A stretch of DNA of 64,000 nucleotides from Ampullaceana balthica. Lineage: Eukaryota; Mollusca; Gastropoda; Lymnaeidae. The position numbers were made by a program, and so were the translations under genes. This document shows, piece after piece, positions 36,670-48,137 of this stretch; within the stretch, counting starts at the first letter, position 1, and each line of letters starts with the position of its first letter. The stretch is from the NCBI GenBank assembly GCA_944989445.1, contig CALYLW010000348.1, positions 434,001-498,000 of the forward strand. The letters run 5' to 3'. The notes below the pieces were generated by a model. That model was not told the origin of the DNA and ran no database searches. It saw nothing but the letters and a program-made list of their open reading frames with translations.

Positions 36670-37110
36670 CAAAACTCTTTTCAACCGTAACCACACACGA
36701 TTGTGATTGCTTGCTTGCTTCTTAAAATATTTTGTTTAATGATTGCCCAATCGGGAAAATCACATACTATCGGTGAAGAACAAATTAAAACGGCTATAAG
36801 TGAAATAATACGTACTGTGCTACACAAGCCAACATCTGATATTATCAAGAAAAATTCGTTTAGCAATAATACAGTACAAATAAGAATTGATGAAAGGGCT
36901 CAAGGTGTTAAAGATTCATTGTGAGGCTATTTAAAAACATCTCTGTTTTCTATTCAACTTGATGAGTCAACTTTGCCAGGAAATGAAGCTTTACTTTTAG
37001 CATACGTGCGGTTTACAAAGGAAGAACAAATTTGCCATGCATTATTATTATTTATTATTATGCATTATTATTTGCTAAATATTTGCAAACTGATTTCAAA
37101 GAAGAATAAA
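36670..37110 (+). pseudogene. hAT transposase fragment (ZBED/SCAND3-like)
   Basis: Plus-strand fragments IAQSGKSHTIGEEQI, then IRTVLHKPTSDIIKKNSFSN, SIQLDEST and EALLLAYVRFTKEEQ follow the order seen in ZBED5/SCAND3-type hAT transposases, including the LDEST catalytic-Asp region. An in-frame TGA at 36922 and later frame loss show it is dead. N- and C-terminal domains are absent. Confidence 0.8.
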
Positions 37111-37451
37111 AATTTCATGCATTGGATGCATTTTTTTTTAAAGAAAGGGAATACCTCAAAGTTATATTTTATTAGTAGCCAGAGACGGTAGGGCGCTACA
37201 GGGGTGTTCTTGCATATTTAAAAAAAAGGAAGTTCTGAATGTATCCACAGTACACTATATCTAGTTGCCAAAATTTTAAGTGCACGCATATAAATAATTC
37301 ATAGCAATATGTAATTAAAGCTATCAACACCATTAAAAACAAATGAAATGAATGATATATTTTTAAAACAGCTTTGTATTAAAAAAGATGAAGAATTTAA
37401 TCGTTTGCTGCTCCATACAGAAAGAAGTTCATTGGTGGTCATAGGGCGCCT

Positions 37452-37646
37452 GTTTAGATTGGTTTTATAAGCTGTTTAACTCGATGCTAAATTTAGATTG
37501 GTTTTATAAGCTGTTTAACTCGATGCTAAATTTAGATTGGTTTTATAAGCTGTTTAACTCGATGCTAAATTTAGATTGGTTTTATAAGCTGTTTAAATCG
37601 ATGCTAAATTTAGATTGGTTTTATAAGCTGTTTAAATCGATGCTAA
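37452..37646. repeat. 39-bp tandem repeat, five copies
   Basis: Unit tttagattggttttataagc then tgtttaactcgatgctaaa repeats five times over exactly 195 bp. The last two copies share an a for c change (tttaaatcg), so the array grew by stepwise duplication. Confidence 0.92.
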
Positions 37647-37659
37647 AATTAAAAGTTTA

Positions 37660-38570
37660 ATAAACTCTATTATAGAGTTGCAATTAGCATCACTGCATCA
37701 CTTTACTGGATAGAGAATAAAATTCAGTGTATGTAAATAAAAATTGGCGAGGGAAGGTGAACTAGACAAATTTTAGTAGAAAAATTTACATGTAAATAAA
37801 TAATCGTAAATCAAAAAGGCGAACATTTCATTCCTTGTTTTGGAACTCGTTAATCGCAAATTATAACATTAAACACAGTTAATTATTATCCAGCAGTCAA
37901 TTAAAAACATTTTCAAACGTAAATTATTAATATACGTCGGAAATGGACAAAGTTATTGTCGTAGCCTATGATAGGTTAACGACGAATATGTCAATTTTGA
38001 CAGATCAAATCTCCCTGTCAAAATAACTATTAAAATATTACTAATATATTGACCCATGATGTTTAATATCAGTAATGAGATCAGAGGAAAGTATAAGAAG
38101 GAGATGGACAGAACAGGAGGCACTAGGGGTGACTTTAAAGACGTTGAATACGTCAGGGGTTCATCCTCAGACAGACTCTTATTCTTATGGATGGGGGGGG
38201 GGAACAGACGAGAATGGACAGATGTATAAAGAGGAAAAGGATGATATGGGCGATAATAAATTTTCTTTTGACATTCCCCGTAGTGCTAGAAGTTATTAAC
38301 AAAATTGTAGTTTTAGAAAGAAATCTTACCTTTTAGAAATCAAATTAAATCATCATTAGCGCGCCTAAGACAGATTTGACATCAATAAAACAAACAATAA
38401 ATATTAATCTTCATGGGCATGACGTTAAACTCCATCCACACCGAGTGAATCATTACCGTTGTATGGCGCTAATGACCTTTCAGTGTTGAAGTGCTGTTAT
38501 GATATTACAAATTAAAAAACTCACAAATAGACTGCAAAAGGTGACTTTTTAAAACAAGAGTAATCTTACT
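37660..38570. other. Intergenic, no recognised feature
   Basis: No repeat family or conserved coding sequence seen. The 74-codon frame at 38075-38299 contains a poly-G run and has no recognisable motif. Confidence 0.4.
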
Positions 38571-38574
38571 GCCC

Positions 38575-38864
38575 CCATCCCACTGAGGAGGGAGTAAAGT
38601 GGGGAAGGGAAGGGAAGGTGTCTCCTTTCACGGGCTTGTATCGATATATCAAAGCAAGTTGGGTTCCTTTCATATGAAACATCAGACGCCGTATCTCTTT
38701 CATGTCAAGCCTTCTAGCCGGCAAGGCTGTCCCCATCCCCCCTTCTCAATATCAACATTGTCCTTGATTAATCTGCGCCTATTAAGCAATTTTCTCTAAC
38801 TTGAAAACTAAGTAAGCCGATTTTGTTTTTTGGGTCCCTTTTTTCAACTTAGAGAGGTCAGACT
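38575..38864. mobile_element. Pogo-like MITE, partial (CAGTC...GAGAGGTC family)
   Basis: Ends 'cttagagaggtcagactg' followed by ta. The interior (gggaaggtgtctcctttcac, cttctcaatatcaacattgt) matches the element at 59350-59984 (inverse) and the fragment at 60165-60428. The left terminus was not found. Confidence 0.65.
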
Positions 38865-38996
38865 GTATATATTTTTTTCCTAGAGTCCTGTGCGAGGCCC
38901 CCACTAATCGGAGGCCCTAGGCGGCCGCCTAGTTTGCCTATGCCTAAAGCCGGCCCTGCTTCTGACGAAAGTATAGCCGAGAATTACGGTAATAAA

Positions 38997-39246
38997 TTGG
39001 TAGCAGCAAACCTGGTTCATAGCTGCACACCAGGTTGGTAGCAGCACATCAGGTTCATAGCAGCACACCAGGTTGGTAGCAGCACAGCAGGTTGGTAGCA
39101 GCACAGCAGGTTGGTAGCAGCACACCAGGTTGGTAGCAGCACACCAGGTTGGTAGCAGCACACCTGGTTCATAGCAGCACACCAGGTTGGTAGCAGCACA
39201 CCAGGTTGGTAGCAGCACACCTGGTTCATAGCAGCACACCAGGTTC
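38997..39246. repeat. 19-bp minisatellite, about 13 copies
   Basis: Unit gtagcagcacaccaggttg alternates with variants catagcagcac. Because 19 is not a multiple of 3, all frames stay open on the minus strand and give Cys-rich peptides (CCYQPGVLLPTW), which are artefacts. Confidence 0.9.
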
Positions 39247-39513
39247 ATCCTTCTCATTAAAATGTTTTAATATTTGTGTTTGTGTGTGTTACCTTTCTAT
39301 TCTGATTTCAAAAAAACTAGTTTCATAAATTCGAACTTCAATGTTTCTAATTTGAACCTTTCTTTACAATATTTTACGAAAAAGGTAGGGACATTGATAC
39401 GTATATCTTTCTGTTTAATTTCTATTGGAATTTAAAAAATCGGGAGGGGAGGGGGCACTGAGCAATATTTTTCTAGAAAGGGTCGGCAGCCCAAAAAAGT
39501 TTGGGAACCACTG

Positions 39514-39920
39514 CAGTGGCGTCGCTAGGGGGCGGGGGGCCTCCCCGGTGACACCCATCAGGGGGTGACACCCAAACCTAACAATTCACTGTGTACGATT
39601 TTAGGTTAAAAAATTTAATAAAAAAAACAACAAAACATTTTCCCCCTAGAAAGAAATTACGAAGTACAATGAAATACGCTAAACACGTAAATTTTTCAAT
39701 AAAAAGATATCAGTTGACATGCAATAATAAAACAGTCCCATCAAACTACAATAAAACAAATTTGGAATAAAATAAAAGAAACAACCGGACCAGAGAGAGC
39801 TTTAAAAGTTTAGAAATATAAGAGGCGGTGTCTTTTGTTTTAAATGATATAAGCCGACTGGGCTTAGACATACCGACACCCAACCTCACTGGTCCCTCCA
39901 CCACATTTGGGAGTGGGGTA
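39514..39920. mobile_element. CAGTGGCGTCGCTAGGGG element, partial
   Basis: Starts cagtggcgtcgctagggggc. It continues with gtgacacccatcaggggg and cactgtgtacgattttaggt, then ctagaaagaaatt. A sister begins at 40040 (cagtggcttcactaagggg). A related terminus, ctagcgacgcgtcggcacca, is at 46573-46602. No coding sequence. Confidence 0.55.
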
Positions 39921-40039
39921 GACGAAGATTTTTCAAAAAATCAAAATCAAAATATGGGTTTTCTTTGTTGTTGTTTTTTTAGAGGAAAGTTTTGAATTAA
40001 TGTCTTGAGTTAATAATTTTGTTTTAAATGTATTTATAT

Positions 40040-40520
40040 CAGTGGCTTCACTAAGGGGTGGGGGCGCCCCGGGTGAAACCATCAGGGGTGATACCAAAGT
40101 CTAAAATTTTACTGTGTTCGATTTTATGTCAGAAAAAAAAAGAAGACACATTTTTTTTTCATCTAGAAAGAAATTAAGAAATACAATGAAATACGTTAAA
40201 CGCGAAAAAAATTCATTAAAATAAATATCAGTTAACTTGAAATAATAAAACAGTCCCAACACACAAACAACATTTTTAAAAATTTGGAAAAAAAAAGAAA
40301 GAAAAGAAACAGTCGCAGCAAAGAGATCTTTAAAAAGGCTGGACTTGAAAGAGGCAACGTCTTCTGTTTTAAAAGATATAAAGCCATTTGGGCTTTGACA
40401 CACCGACAGCAGGGACAAATCCCACCTCACTACTCCCTCCACAACAGTGGGGTGGGGGGATACGATTTTTCTTTTTAAAAAAATATATCAAAAGATGGGT
40501 TTTCTTTTTTTTTAAAAATT
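40040..40520. mobile_element. CAGTGGCTTCACTAAGG element, second copy
   Basis: Shares with 39514-39920 the head, the caatgaaatacg block, 'aaataataaaacagtccca' and the following gacaccgacagc...cctcactactccctccac tract. The latter is also found inverted at about 50090-50230. The two copies are direct repeats about 525 bp apart. Confidence 0.55.
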
Positions 40521-40625
40521 ATTTTCTTAGAGGAAACTTATAAATTCAGTGTCTTTGAGTTAATATTTTGTTTTATCTATATTTATTAAAGGCGTGAAAG
40601 CATATATATATATGCATGTTTATAT

Positions 40626-40726
40626 CTAGGTAGTCCTACGGTTACGGCTGTCCCATCCCGACTTACGCTGTTTCGTGCTTACGAACGCGCCTCCATAAAG
40701 AATAATATTACGCGTTATTCCGTATT
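40626..40726. mobile_element. Tigger-like terminus (partial)
   Basis: taggtagtcctacggttacg, tcccgacttacgctgtttcg and tgcttacgaacgcgcctcca match the left end of the element at 55433-55735. It is truncated by the first 460-bp element copy. Confidence 0.6.
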
Positions 40727-40730
40727 TTTT

Positions 40731-42719
40731 AAATCCTTTATATTAACTCGTGGTGTCTGCACCCTTGATTGCTTGATTGCTTGTCGCCAAAACTTTTGAT
40801 CGATTTTTAACCCTTTTGCTCGTAAGCTAGCGAGCTGAAATTTTGCAGGCAGTTTTGTACCGCTAATAAAAACAATGTTTAAAAATTTCAGATCGATCGC
40901 ATGTACCGTAATTAAATTATTAATTTTTTAGATTATTATATTTATGCCTATGTATCATGCTATTTTTTGAGATAGAGCGTCTCGGTGCGCATTATATTGA
41001 ACAACCTTTCTGTCGCGCAATAAGGTGCGTATTTTATTGACAACTCTTTTTATAAACATATTCCTGATCGGTGCGCATTATATTAAACATGTTTTACGAC
41101 ACAACTGCAATTTTGTATTTCTGGATGGTCTGGCGCTGCGTATTATAATGAACATTCTTTTAGTTACGTCTCGTACATAAAGGATTTATAGTGAAAAACT
41201 TGGGTTTTTTACGTTTTTTAAAATATTTTTACATTGATTTCATTATTCAATAAATTTATTAAATCCTTTATATTAACTCGTGGTGTCTGCACCCTTGATT
41301 GCTTGATTGCTTGTCGCCAAAACTTTTGATCGATTTTTAACCCACTTGCTAGTAATCTAGCGAGCTGAAATTTTGCAGGCAGTTTCGTACCGATAATAAA
41401 AACAATGTTTTAAAATTTCAGATCGATCGCATGTACCGTAATTAAATTATTAATTTTTTAGATTATTTTATTTATTCCTATGTATCATGCTATTTTTTGA
41501 GATAGAGCGTCGCGGTGCGTATTATATTGAACAACCTTTCTGTCGCGCAATAAGGTGCGTATTTTATTGACAACTCTTTTTATAAACATATTCCTGATCG
41601 GTGCGCATTATAATAAACATGTTTTACGACACAACTGCAATTTTGTATTTCTGGATTGTCTGGCGCTGCGTATTATAATGAACATTCTTTTAGTTACGTC
41701 TCGTACATAAAGGATTTATAGTGAAAAACTTGGTTTTTTACGTTTTTTAAAATTAAATCCTTTATATTAACTCGTGGTGTCTGCACCCTTGATTGCTTGA
41801 TTGCTTGTCGCCAAAACTTTTGATCGATTTTTAACCCACTTGCTCGTAAGCTAACGAGCTGAAACTTTGCAGGCAGTTTCGTACCGATAATAAAAACAAA
41901 GTATCAAAATTCCAGATCGATCGCATGTACCGTAATTAAATTATTGATTTTTTTAGATTATTTTATTTATTCCTATGTATCATGCTATTTTTTGAGATAG
42001 AGCGTCGCGGTGCGTATTATATTGAACAACCTTTCTGTCGCGCAATAAGGTGCGTATTTTATTGACAACTCTTTTTATAAACATATTCCTGATCGGTGCG
42101 CATTATATTAAACATGTTTTACGACACAACTGCAATTTTGTATTTTTGGATGGTCTTGAGCTGCGTATTATAATGTACATTATTTTAGTTACGTCTCGTA
42201 CATAAAGGATTTATAGTGAAAAACTTAGTTTTTACGTTTTTTTTAAATTAAATGTTTTAAAATCCTTTATATTAACTCGTGGTGTCTGCGGCCGACCTTG
42301 CTTGCTTGCTTGTCGCCAAAACTTTTGATCGATTTTTAACCCACTTGCTCGCAAGATAGCGAGCTGAAATTTTGCAGGCAGTTTTGTACCAATGATAAAA
42401 ACAATGTATCAAAATTTCAGATCGATCGCATGTACCGTAATTAAATTATTGATTTTTTAGATTATTTTATTTATGCCTATGTATCATGCTATTTTTTGAG
42501 ATAGAGCGTCGCGGTGCGTATTATATTGAACAACCTTTCTGTCGCGCAATAAGGTGCGTATTTTATTGACAGCTCTTTTTATAAACATATTCCTGATCGG
42601 TGCGCATTATATTAAACATGTTTTACGACACAACTGCAATTTTGTATTTTTGGATGGTCTGGCGCTGCGTATTATAATGAACATTCTTTTAATTACTTCT
42701 CGTACATAAAGGATTTATA
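40731..42719. repeat. Four head-to-tail copies of a 460-bp element
   Basis: Copies at 40731-41190, 41261-41720, 41755-42214 and 42260-42719 are each 460 bp from aaatcctttatattaactcg to acataaaggatttatag and nearly identical. Ends form a short inverted pair (AAATCCTTTATA / TATAAATCCTTTATG). Each copy holds four related internal blocks (ggtgcgtattatattgaaca, ggtgcgtattttattgacaa, ggtgcgcattatattaaaca, gctgcgtattataatgaaca). Spacers of 34-70 bp share gtgaaaaacttggtttttta, so the amplified unit is larger than the element. A fifth copy is at 58193-58660, and older copies are at 18414, 29492, 33298 and 50470. Confidence 0.9.
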
Positions 42720-42956
42720 GTCAAAAACTTGGTTTTTTACGGGTTTTTCTTATTTAAAATTTATTTTAAGCTTTTGTTTTTCATGGGCTAACGAATTGTT
42801 TTATCTATTTTAAATAAAAAATGTATAAAAATATTTATAATTATTATTTCAACCTACAACTTTCGTTTGCGAATTTTTCTCATGGCGAAGTTAGCAATCA
42901 AGTCAGTAAAACTAAGTAAGCTTACAAGTTCCCTTTCGATGCTCATTAGAGAGAGC

Positions 42957-43674
42957 GGTACTTGTCTGTTATCCGTCCACCAAGATTTAAATATTTTTAT
43001 TATTATTATTATTTTTTTGTTTTTTTGTATAAACTGTTGTAAATAATATACATAATATTTATAAGCCATACTAATACAGTATAAAATAAATTATACTTAA
43101 CAAGATTGACTATAGTCAGTTTATTAATTTAACTATATTGAAATTTGACAAGAATGAGAACAACACTGATTTAAAACAATCTAATCGATAAATGAAAGAA
43201 AGTTTCCATTAAAAAAAGAGGGCTGGCTTACGTATCATCAATTGTAATATAATATCAATATTTACTTTTTTAAAATTTGGCATGGATTACACTCACGAAA
43301 CCGTTAATCACAGGCTACATTTCGTTGATCCTATTACCGTTGCTATCACAGCCTACATTTCGTTGATCCTATTACCGTTGCTATCACAGCCTACATTTCG
43401 TTGATCCTATTACCGTTGCAATCACAGCCTACATTTCGTTGATCCTATTACCGTTGCTAACACCCAACTAATCGAGCGGCCATGGAAATCAGTAAAGGAG
43501 CCAAATAAACGCCACAACGAGACTCCGCGTCATATTTTAGATATAAAATTATATTAAGATTTTATTTAGTAGTAATTTTTAAATTGTAATAGCCTAAGTT
43601 TCACAGGGTTTCCAGCAGTTAATGCCCCTAAAAAAATTAAAAACTTTTTGGTGGTCGGTTAACAGACAAGTACC
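42957..43674. mobile_element. 718-bp DNA transposon with 31-bp inverted ends and 8-bp target duplication
   Basis: Ends GGTACTTGTCTGTTATCCGT then CCACCAAGA, and the mirror GGTGGTCGGTTAACAGACAA then GTACC. Flanks gagagagc are identical (42949-42956 and 43675-43682). No transposase is encoded. It contains the 38-bp tandem array at 43312-43463 and sits inside a hAT transposase relic. Confidence 0.88.
43312..43463. repeat. 38-bp tandem repeat, four copies
   Basis: Unit cctacatttcgttgatccta then ttaccgttgctatcacag. The first and last copies have edge variants, and the inner copies differ by one or two bases. It lies inside the 718-bp transposon. Confidence 0.9.
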
Positions 43675-44840
43675 GAGAGAGCATATTCAGTTTTTGTTGT
43701 CCCATGCAAATTCTAACTCATTTTTATATTCTTTTCAACTTTGGAAAGGATCGCTCTCGGCTTCAGTTTGATGTCATCATTGAGAGATAGATGCGAAGTG
43801 CGATGTGTACATTTGTAAAGGACTGTGTGAAATTTACCTCATTCAAAATCAGCAAAATTTTTAGCTCTGTGCACGTGTTTTGAGTTTCGTATTTTGCTAC
43901 TTTCTTTTCCTTATCCTGAGCCTGGGGCTTGACGATAACTTTTTAAAGAGTTCTGAATATTGGACTGATTCTGAAGGTAAGCAGTCCTCAAAATCACTTG
44001 AATATTATTCTATTAACTTGGATATTGCCCATCGGATGGCGTCATTGCTGAGCTCAGTTAGGTTTGTAAGAAAGTGAAAGCCAAATTTATCATGGATGCG
44101 TTTATATGCACCTAACCTATGTTGTAGGGCTTAAGAACGTTTGTCAATGATTACCTAAATACCTCAACTTTGAATTTTTGTCTCTGGGAGAATACTGTTT
44201 TAGTGATGTCCCTTTATCAAACTGACACTTTATCTTTTTTGATAGTATTGAAGATTGTTTATACTCTTTTTCCACGGACTTTTCCTTTTCTTTGTCTTCA
44301 TAAGAATCCAATTAAGAATGCTGTCTTTTAACAAACTCAATGAGAGACTTCAAATGCATGGCCGAATTCAAAGATATTCTCGGCTCTTGAAGGGATACAT
44401 TCGTTTTCTGAAATCTTTCTAAAATTGTTTTCCAAATTTCAAGTAAAATAGCGTCTTCCAGTTGCTCATGTTCCTTCCGAAATCCTTCTGCTTCAAGTCG
44501 ACAGTCACGTGGCTAATTTTCATCAGTTGCTAATTCTTCCAGTGCTGCAATATTCTCATGGTATGAGTAAATTAACAGACCTTACAGCATAAGGTTGGAC
44601 TGACCATCTTGTGTCAGAAAAGGCTTTGTTAACATGTATCAATTTCATGTGCTTTTGAAGTACTTGTCAACAATGAGTAGTTGCAACTAGCCGGGTATAC
44701 AGATGTTGCAGAAGACAAAAAAATCTCACAACCTGCTGCACTTTTCCCAACTAAATTAAGGGAATGAGCTGTGCACGCCAGATAATGAGCAACACTGCAC
44801 TTCTCACGAAGAATACCCTGGACTCCGTTATACTTCCTAC

Positions 44841-45170
44841 CAGTGCTTTAAAAAAAAAGGTGCCGGTACTCAGTGATGATTGCCTAACTTTTAACTACCA
44901 GTGCGCACCTTGATGCAAGCTAAATCACAACTGCAAAGATACTAAATGTCTGAAACAATTTTATTTTGTAATTAACCAATAATAATAAACATTAAAATAC
45001 AGGAAAAGTAATAATTTTTCCCCACATTGAAAAAGGTGCCGGTACGCCGTACCGGTGCGTACCGTCACACAAAAAGCACTGCTTCCTACTCATATTTGCA
45101 GCATTGCCGTATGACTGTCCAAGGCATTTTCAGGGGTTCATATAAACATTTGCCCATTGTTATTATACAC
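44841..45170. other. Repeat-rich spacer, hAT-like ends GTACCGGTGCGTACCG
   Basis: Contains 'accagtgctttaaaaaaaa' with 'aggtgccggtactcagtgat' and the mirrored 'aaaaaggtgccggtacgccg' with 'aaaaagcactgctt' about 200 bp on. Probably a small hAT MITE (approximately 44851-45082) between the hAT relic and LINE copy E. Confidence 0.5.
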
Positions 45171-45171
45171 T

Positions 45172-45766
45172 ATATCTTATCTTATCTTATCTGTTTACAG
45201 ACGCTCCTTCTATACAGAAGATTATTGCGTCCTACGCTTATCTATGGTTTGTGTTTAGTCCTGCATTTTTATTAGAGATTTAAATGTTGATAAAGTGTTG
45301 GTTTTCCTGGATTCTTCAGGCAACCCATTCCACGCCCGAATTCCGGACGGGAAGAAAAAAAAACTAGTATGTGTTTGTTCTTGCATACGGAATAAGAAAG
45401 GTGTTTTTATCCTTATGTCTATCTGAGGGTTGTATTAAGTTATCTTTGTGTTGTATTTCTAAATTAGAATTAATTGCTTTATGTATGATTACTACTTTGC
45501 TCTTGGTTCTTCTATCCTCTAGTGTTTCAAGGTTTAATGATTTAACTAATGGTGTTACTCTTGTCAGTTTCGAATATTCTCCAGTAATGAATCTGGCAGC
45601 TCTTTTTTGAATTTGTTCTAGTTTATCAATGTTTTCTTTGGTGGATGGGTCCCATACAGAAGATGCATATTCTAGTGCAGGTCTCACCAAAGTGAGGTAG
45701 CATTTTAGTTTTATATCTCTATTACATTTGTTAAAGTTCCTTTTTATAAAGCCTAAGGTTTTGTAT
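45172..45766 (-). mobile_element. 5'-truncated LINE, copy E
   Basis: Minus-strand C-terminal ORF2 remnant: LVRPALEYASSVWDPSTKEN through IPYARTNTY. The frame is then broken by a small indel at an A-run near 45360 before the WNGLPEESRK segment. 3' hairpin with gacgc/gcgtc stem and cagataagataagataag tail at the left end. Confidence 0.88.
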
Positions 45767-46189
45767 TTTGTATAATAAGTTTGGGTGAACTTAAATCATT
45801 GGGGGCGCCTGGCTTTAGCCCATTCAGCCCCCACCCCTTTGTAACTGTAACTGATTATACTTATTTAATATGTAACTTGTAGGCGTTCTCTCAATACATA
45901 ATCTTGTATACAATAATCCACTGAAGAACTTGTTTCAATAAACAACTTTAATATGTATACTATGTACATAACACGAAATTTGAGGTTATACAACGTGGAA
46001 ATCTTGAGGCACACACACATTCCGTCCTTACACTACGGAACTTCTCTGACAACTGATCCCCAAACCTTCTCATCCAATGGGAAGGCTTCTTTCTTCCCGC
46101 GTTTATTACTCACGTGACCTCTCCATCATCCGATCATGCAATATACACATGATACACTGGTGATTCACTCATGATTCACATGTGACACC

Positions 46190-46610
46190 CTTTTTAATCC
46201 ACCATAGGGGGAGGGGTCACGCATCTGTGACGATGTGTGATGAGGGGTAGGGGTGTGTTTAAAAATGTGATGTCACATAAAAACGCGCAACTTTAAATAA
46301 AAGTTCCACTTAAATAGTTGATGGTCTACCATTTATTTAATGACGTTCTCAATAGCTTAAATACATTTTTAAATGACAAAAAATAATTTTCAACATGCTA
46401 ATTTTTATTTAGAAAAATCGGCTTTGCGGGGCAGGGGGTCAAAGCTTTGTGACGGCATATCGGAAAAAGGGGTGGGGGTCTAAGTTTTTGTGGCGAAGTA
46501 TGAGGGGGGAGGGTGGGGTAGAAATAGGCAACCATGCGTGACGTCATTTATGGATCTACCGCCCCGGGTGACACCAACCCTAGCGACGCGTCGGCACCAC
46601 TGGTTTACTT
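46190..46610. mobile_element. ACGTCATTTATGG element with adjacent GCGTC end
   Basis: The right part gcgtgacgtcatttatggat matches the ends of 29950-32844. The left part carries cacgcatctgtgacgatgtg. Directly after it is 'caccaaccctagcgacgcgt', a terminus of the 39514 family. Boundaries are approximate. Confidence 0.5.
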
Positions 46611-47360
46611 AGATCGTATGCATAACTAAAGGCAATACGATAAATATAATATAAATATAATGTAAATAAATATAGTTAAGGGTTACTGAATATATAAAAA
46701 TTCTTTAAAAAATGGTCCATTCACTTGACTGATTCAGCTAAATTTCTCAAAACTTGATTCAGAACGAGCTATCAGCAAGTATCGATATTTTCGTCTGTTC
46801 TGCCATGTCGTTGTGTTGCTAGCTTCTGACCTTTTAAACAGCACACGTGTTCCCAACGTATGGATTGCGACCCATTTAGACAGGTATTCTGTAGAGTCGC
46901 CAACGTATTTAAAAAAATATATTTTCCCTATAATGCAATCTTCATTTTTAATGGCGTCTTGAGGTTTAAATGTGAATAGTGTTTTTGAATTGAAAGATGA
47001 AATCAAAATTTTCTTGGAAGTGCAAGGGAAGCATGAACTTTTGGTATACTTAAACGACACATTTTGGTGGGGAAATTATTCGCATATCACGAGCATCTCG
47101 TGGCATTTTTAACAAAGCTGCAAAAGTGGCGAAGAAAAATAAATCTTTCAAAGCATTGCCAAGTTTGCGAAACACTGCAGGGTTGAAGATGAATCTGAAG
47201 GTGAAATAAAAGAAAATTTGAAAGAGGAGATTACTGTGCATTCTAGAATCACTTAAAAAACGAACTCCAGCGTTACTTCCCTGAGGGGAAAGAAGAAGAA
47301 ACTACATTGACACGAAATCCATCCTCAGCTTCATTGATGTAACCAGCGTTATTATTTATT
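46611..47360. other. Unassigned region with short open frames
   Basis: Minus-strand frames of 108 and 63 codons (46734-47060 and 47050-47241) overlap and end near each other. Neither has a recognised motif, and the plus strand is equally uninformative. It may be decayed transposon coding sequence. A LINE 3'-end relic (gcccttctatacagcaggtt) is at 47365-47405. Confidence 0.3.
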
Positions 47361-47765
47361 ACAGACACCCCGGCCCTTCTATACAGCAGGTTATTGCGTC
47401 CCTATGAATTACAAGATGATCCCTTAACACGAGCATTTTAAAAATGAAACATAGCTCACACAATGCTGATGAGGTATGCATCCCTCATACCCAAATGGGA
47501 CGATGCTTGCCATTCGAGTTTTAATACCATTTGTGTCCTCATATCTCTGAGGGAGTGGATATTCACTCCTCTTAGCTTAAAACGAAAAGAAATAACCAGA
47601 ACTTAGCCGCGAATTTCGGGGCTTGTTAAGAACATGCTATTTCAACAACCGCATTAAATTATTTATTAAAACATAATTTAAATTAAATTGTACTAAAAGT
47701 ATTTTCGTTACTTTATTAAAAATACCTTATTAAAATGCACCTTTCAATTGTATTGGGGTCGCAGG

Positions 47766-48127
47766 CAGAGGCGTCACTAGTGTTGGTGTCACCCCCTCAT
47801 GACCCCAATGTTCCCTCTAAGGTTCGTTGGTCCGTGTACAAAGTTAAAAAAAACCTCAAGTGTGATGTTGCGAATCATTCATTTTGTGTGCAATATTTAA
47901 CTAAATTTACTGTGTGGTATTCTAAACTGCTGCACCGCGTTGTTAAAATACATGCGTTGCCGCGCAGCTTAAAAAGGGAACATTGCTCATGACTTAACCC
48001 ATAGAACTCCTCCAAGTCTTCCAGTGCCAAATAAAGGGAACATACAGAATTTTTACATTTTGGTGTCACCCCTTGTGATGGTGTCATCCGTGCGGTCCGT
48101 ACCCCTCGCATCCCCCTAGTGACGCAC
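47766..48127. mobile_element. GCGTCACTAG...CTAGTGACGC element hosting a hAT MITE
   Basis: Left end aggcgtcactagtgttggtg then tcacccc; right end tttggtgtcaccccttgtga to ccccctagtgacgc. The same family is seen as an 82-bp palindromic form at 62741-62822. The host element is interrupted by the MITE at 47804-47985. Confidence 0.65.
47804..47985. mobile_element. hAT-type MITE (TGTTCCCTCTAAG family), copy 3
   Basis: Ends CAATGTTCCCTCTAAGGTTC and CAGCTTAAAAAGGGAACATT then G. Flanked by ctcatgac on both sides (47796-47803 and 47986-47993). Same family as 6746 and 19322. Confidence 0.8.
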
Positions 48128-48137
48128 ATGCTTATTG

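Larger units (their letters stand above)
42854..44840 (-). pseudogene. hAT transposase relic (ZMYM1-like), split by a 718-bp insertion
   Basis: Minus-strand remains in order: REKCSVAHYLACTAHSLNLV, FSDTRWSVQPYAVRS, EALEELATDEN-type helix, FHFLTNLTEL then KLIE and DFEDCLPSESVQYSELFKKL, RERSFPKLKRI, GQQKLNM; then, after the insertion, LSLMSIERELVSLLSFTDLI and NFAMRKIRKRKL with a stop. These are landmarks of ZMYM1/TTF-type hAT transposases, the last being the dimerisation region. Several stops and frameshifts. Joining across the insertion restores the family order KLNM-LSLMSIE, which shows that the coding frame was continuous before the insertion. Confidence 0.82.

Noticed and set aside
38904..39257. 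Cys-rich repetitive protein of 117 codons
   Set aside because: Produced by a 19-bp tandem repeat that keeps all frames open; no signal peptide or splice context.
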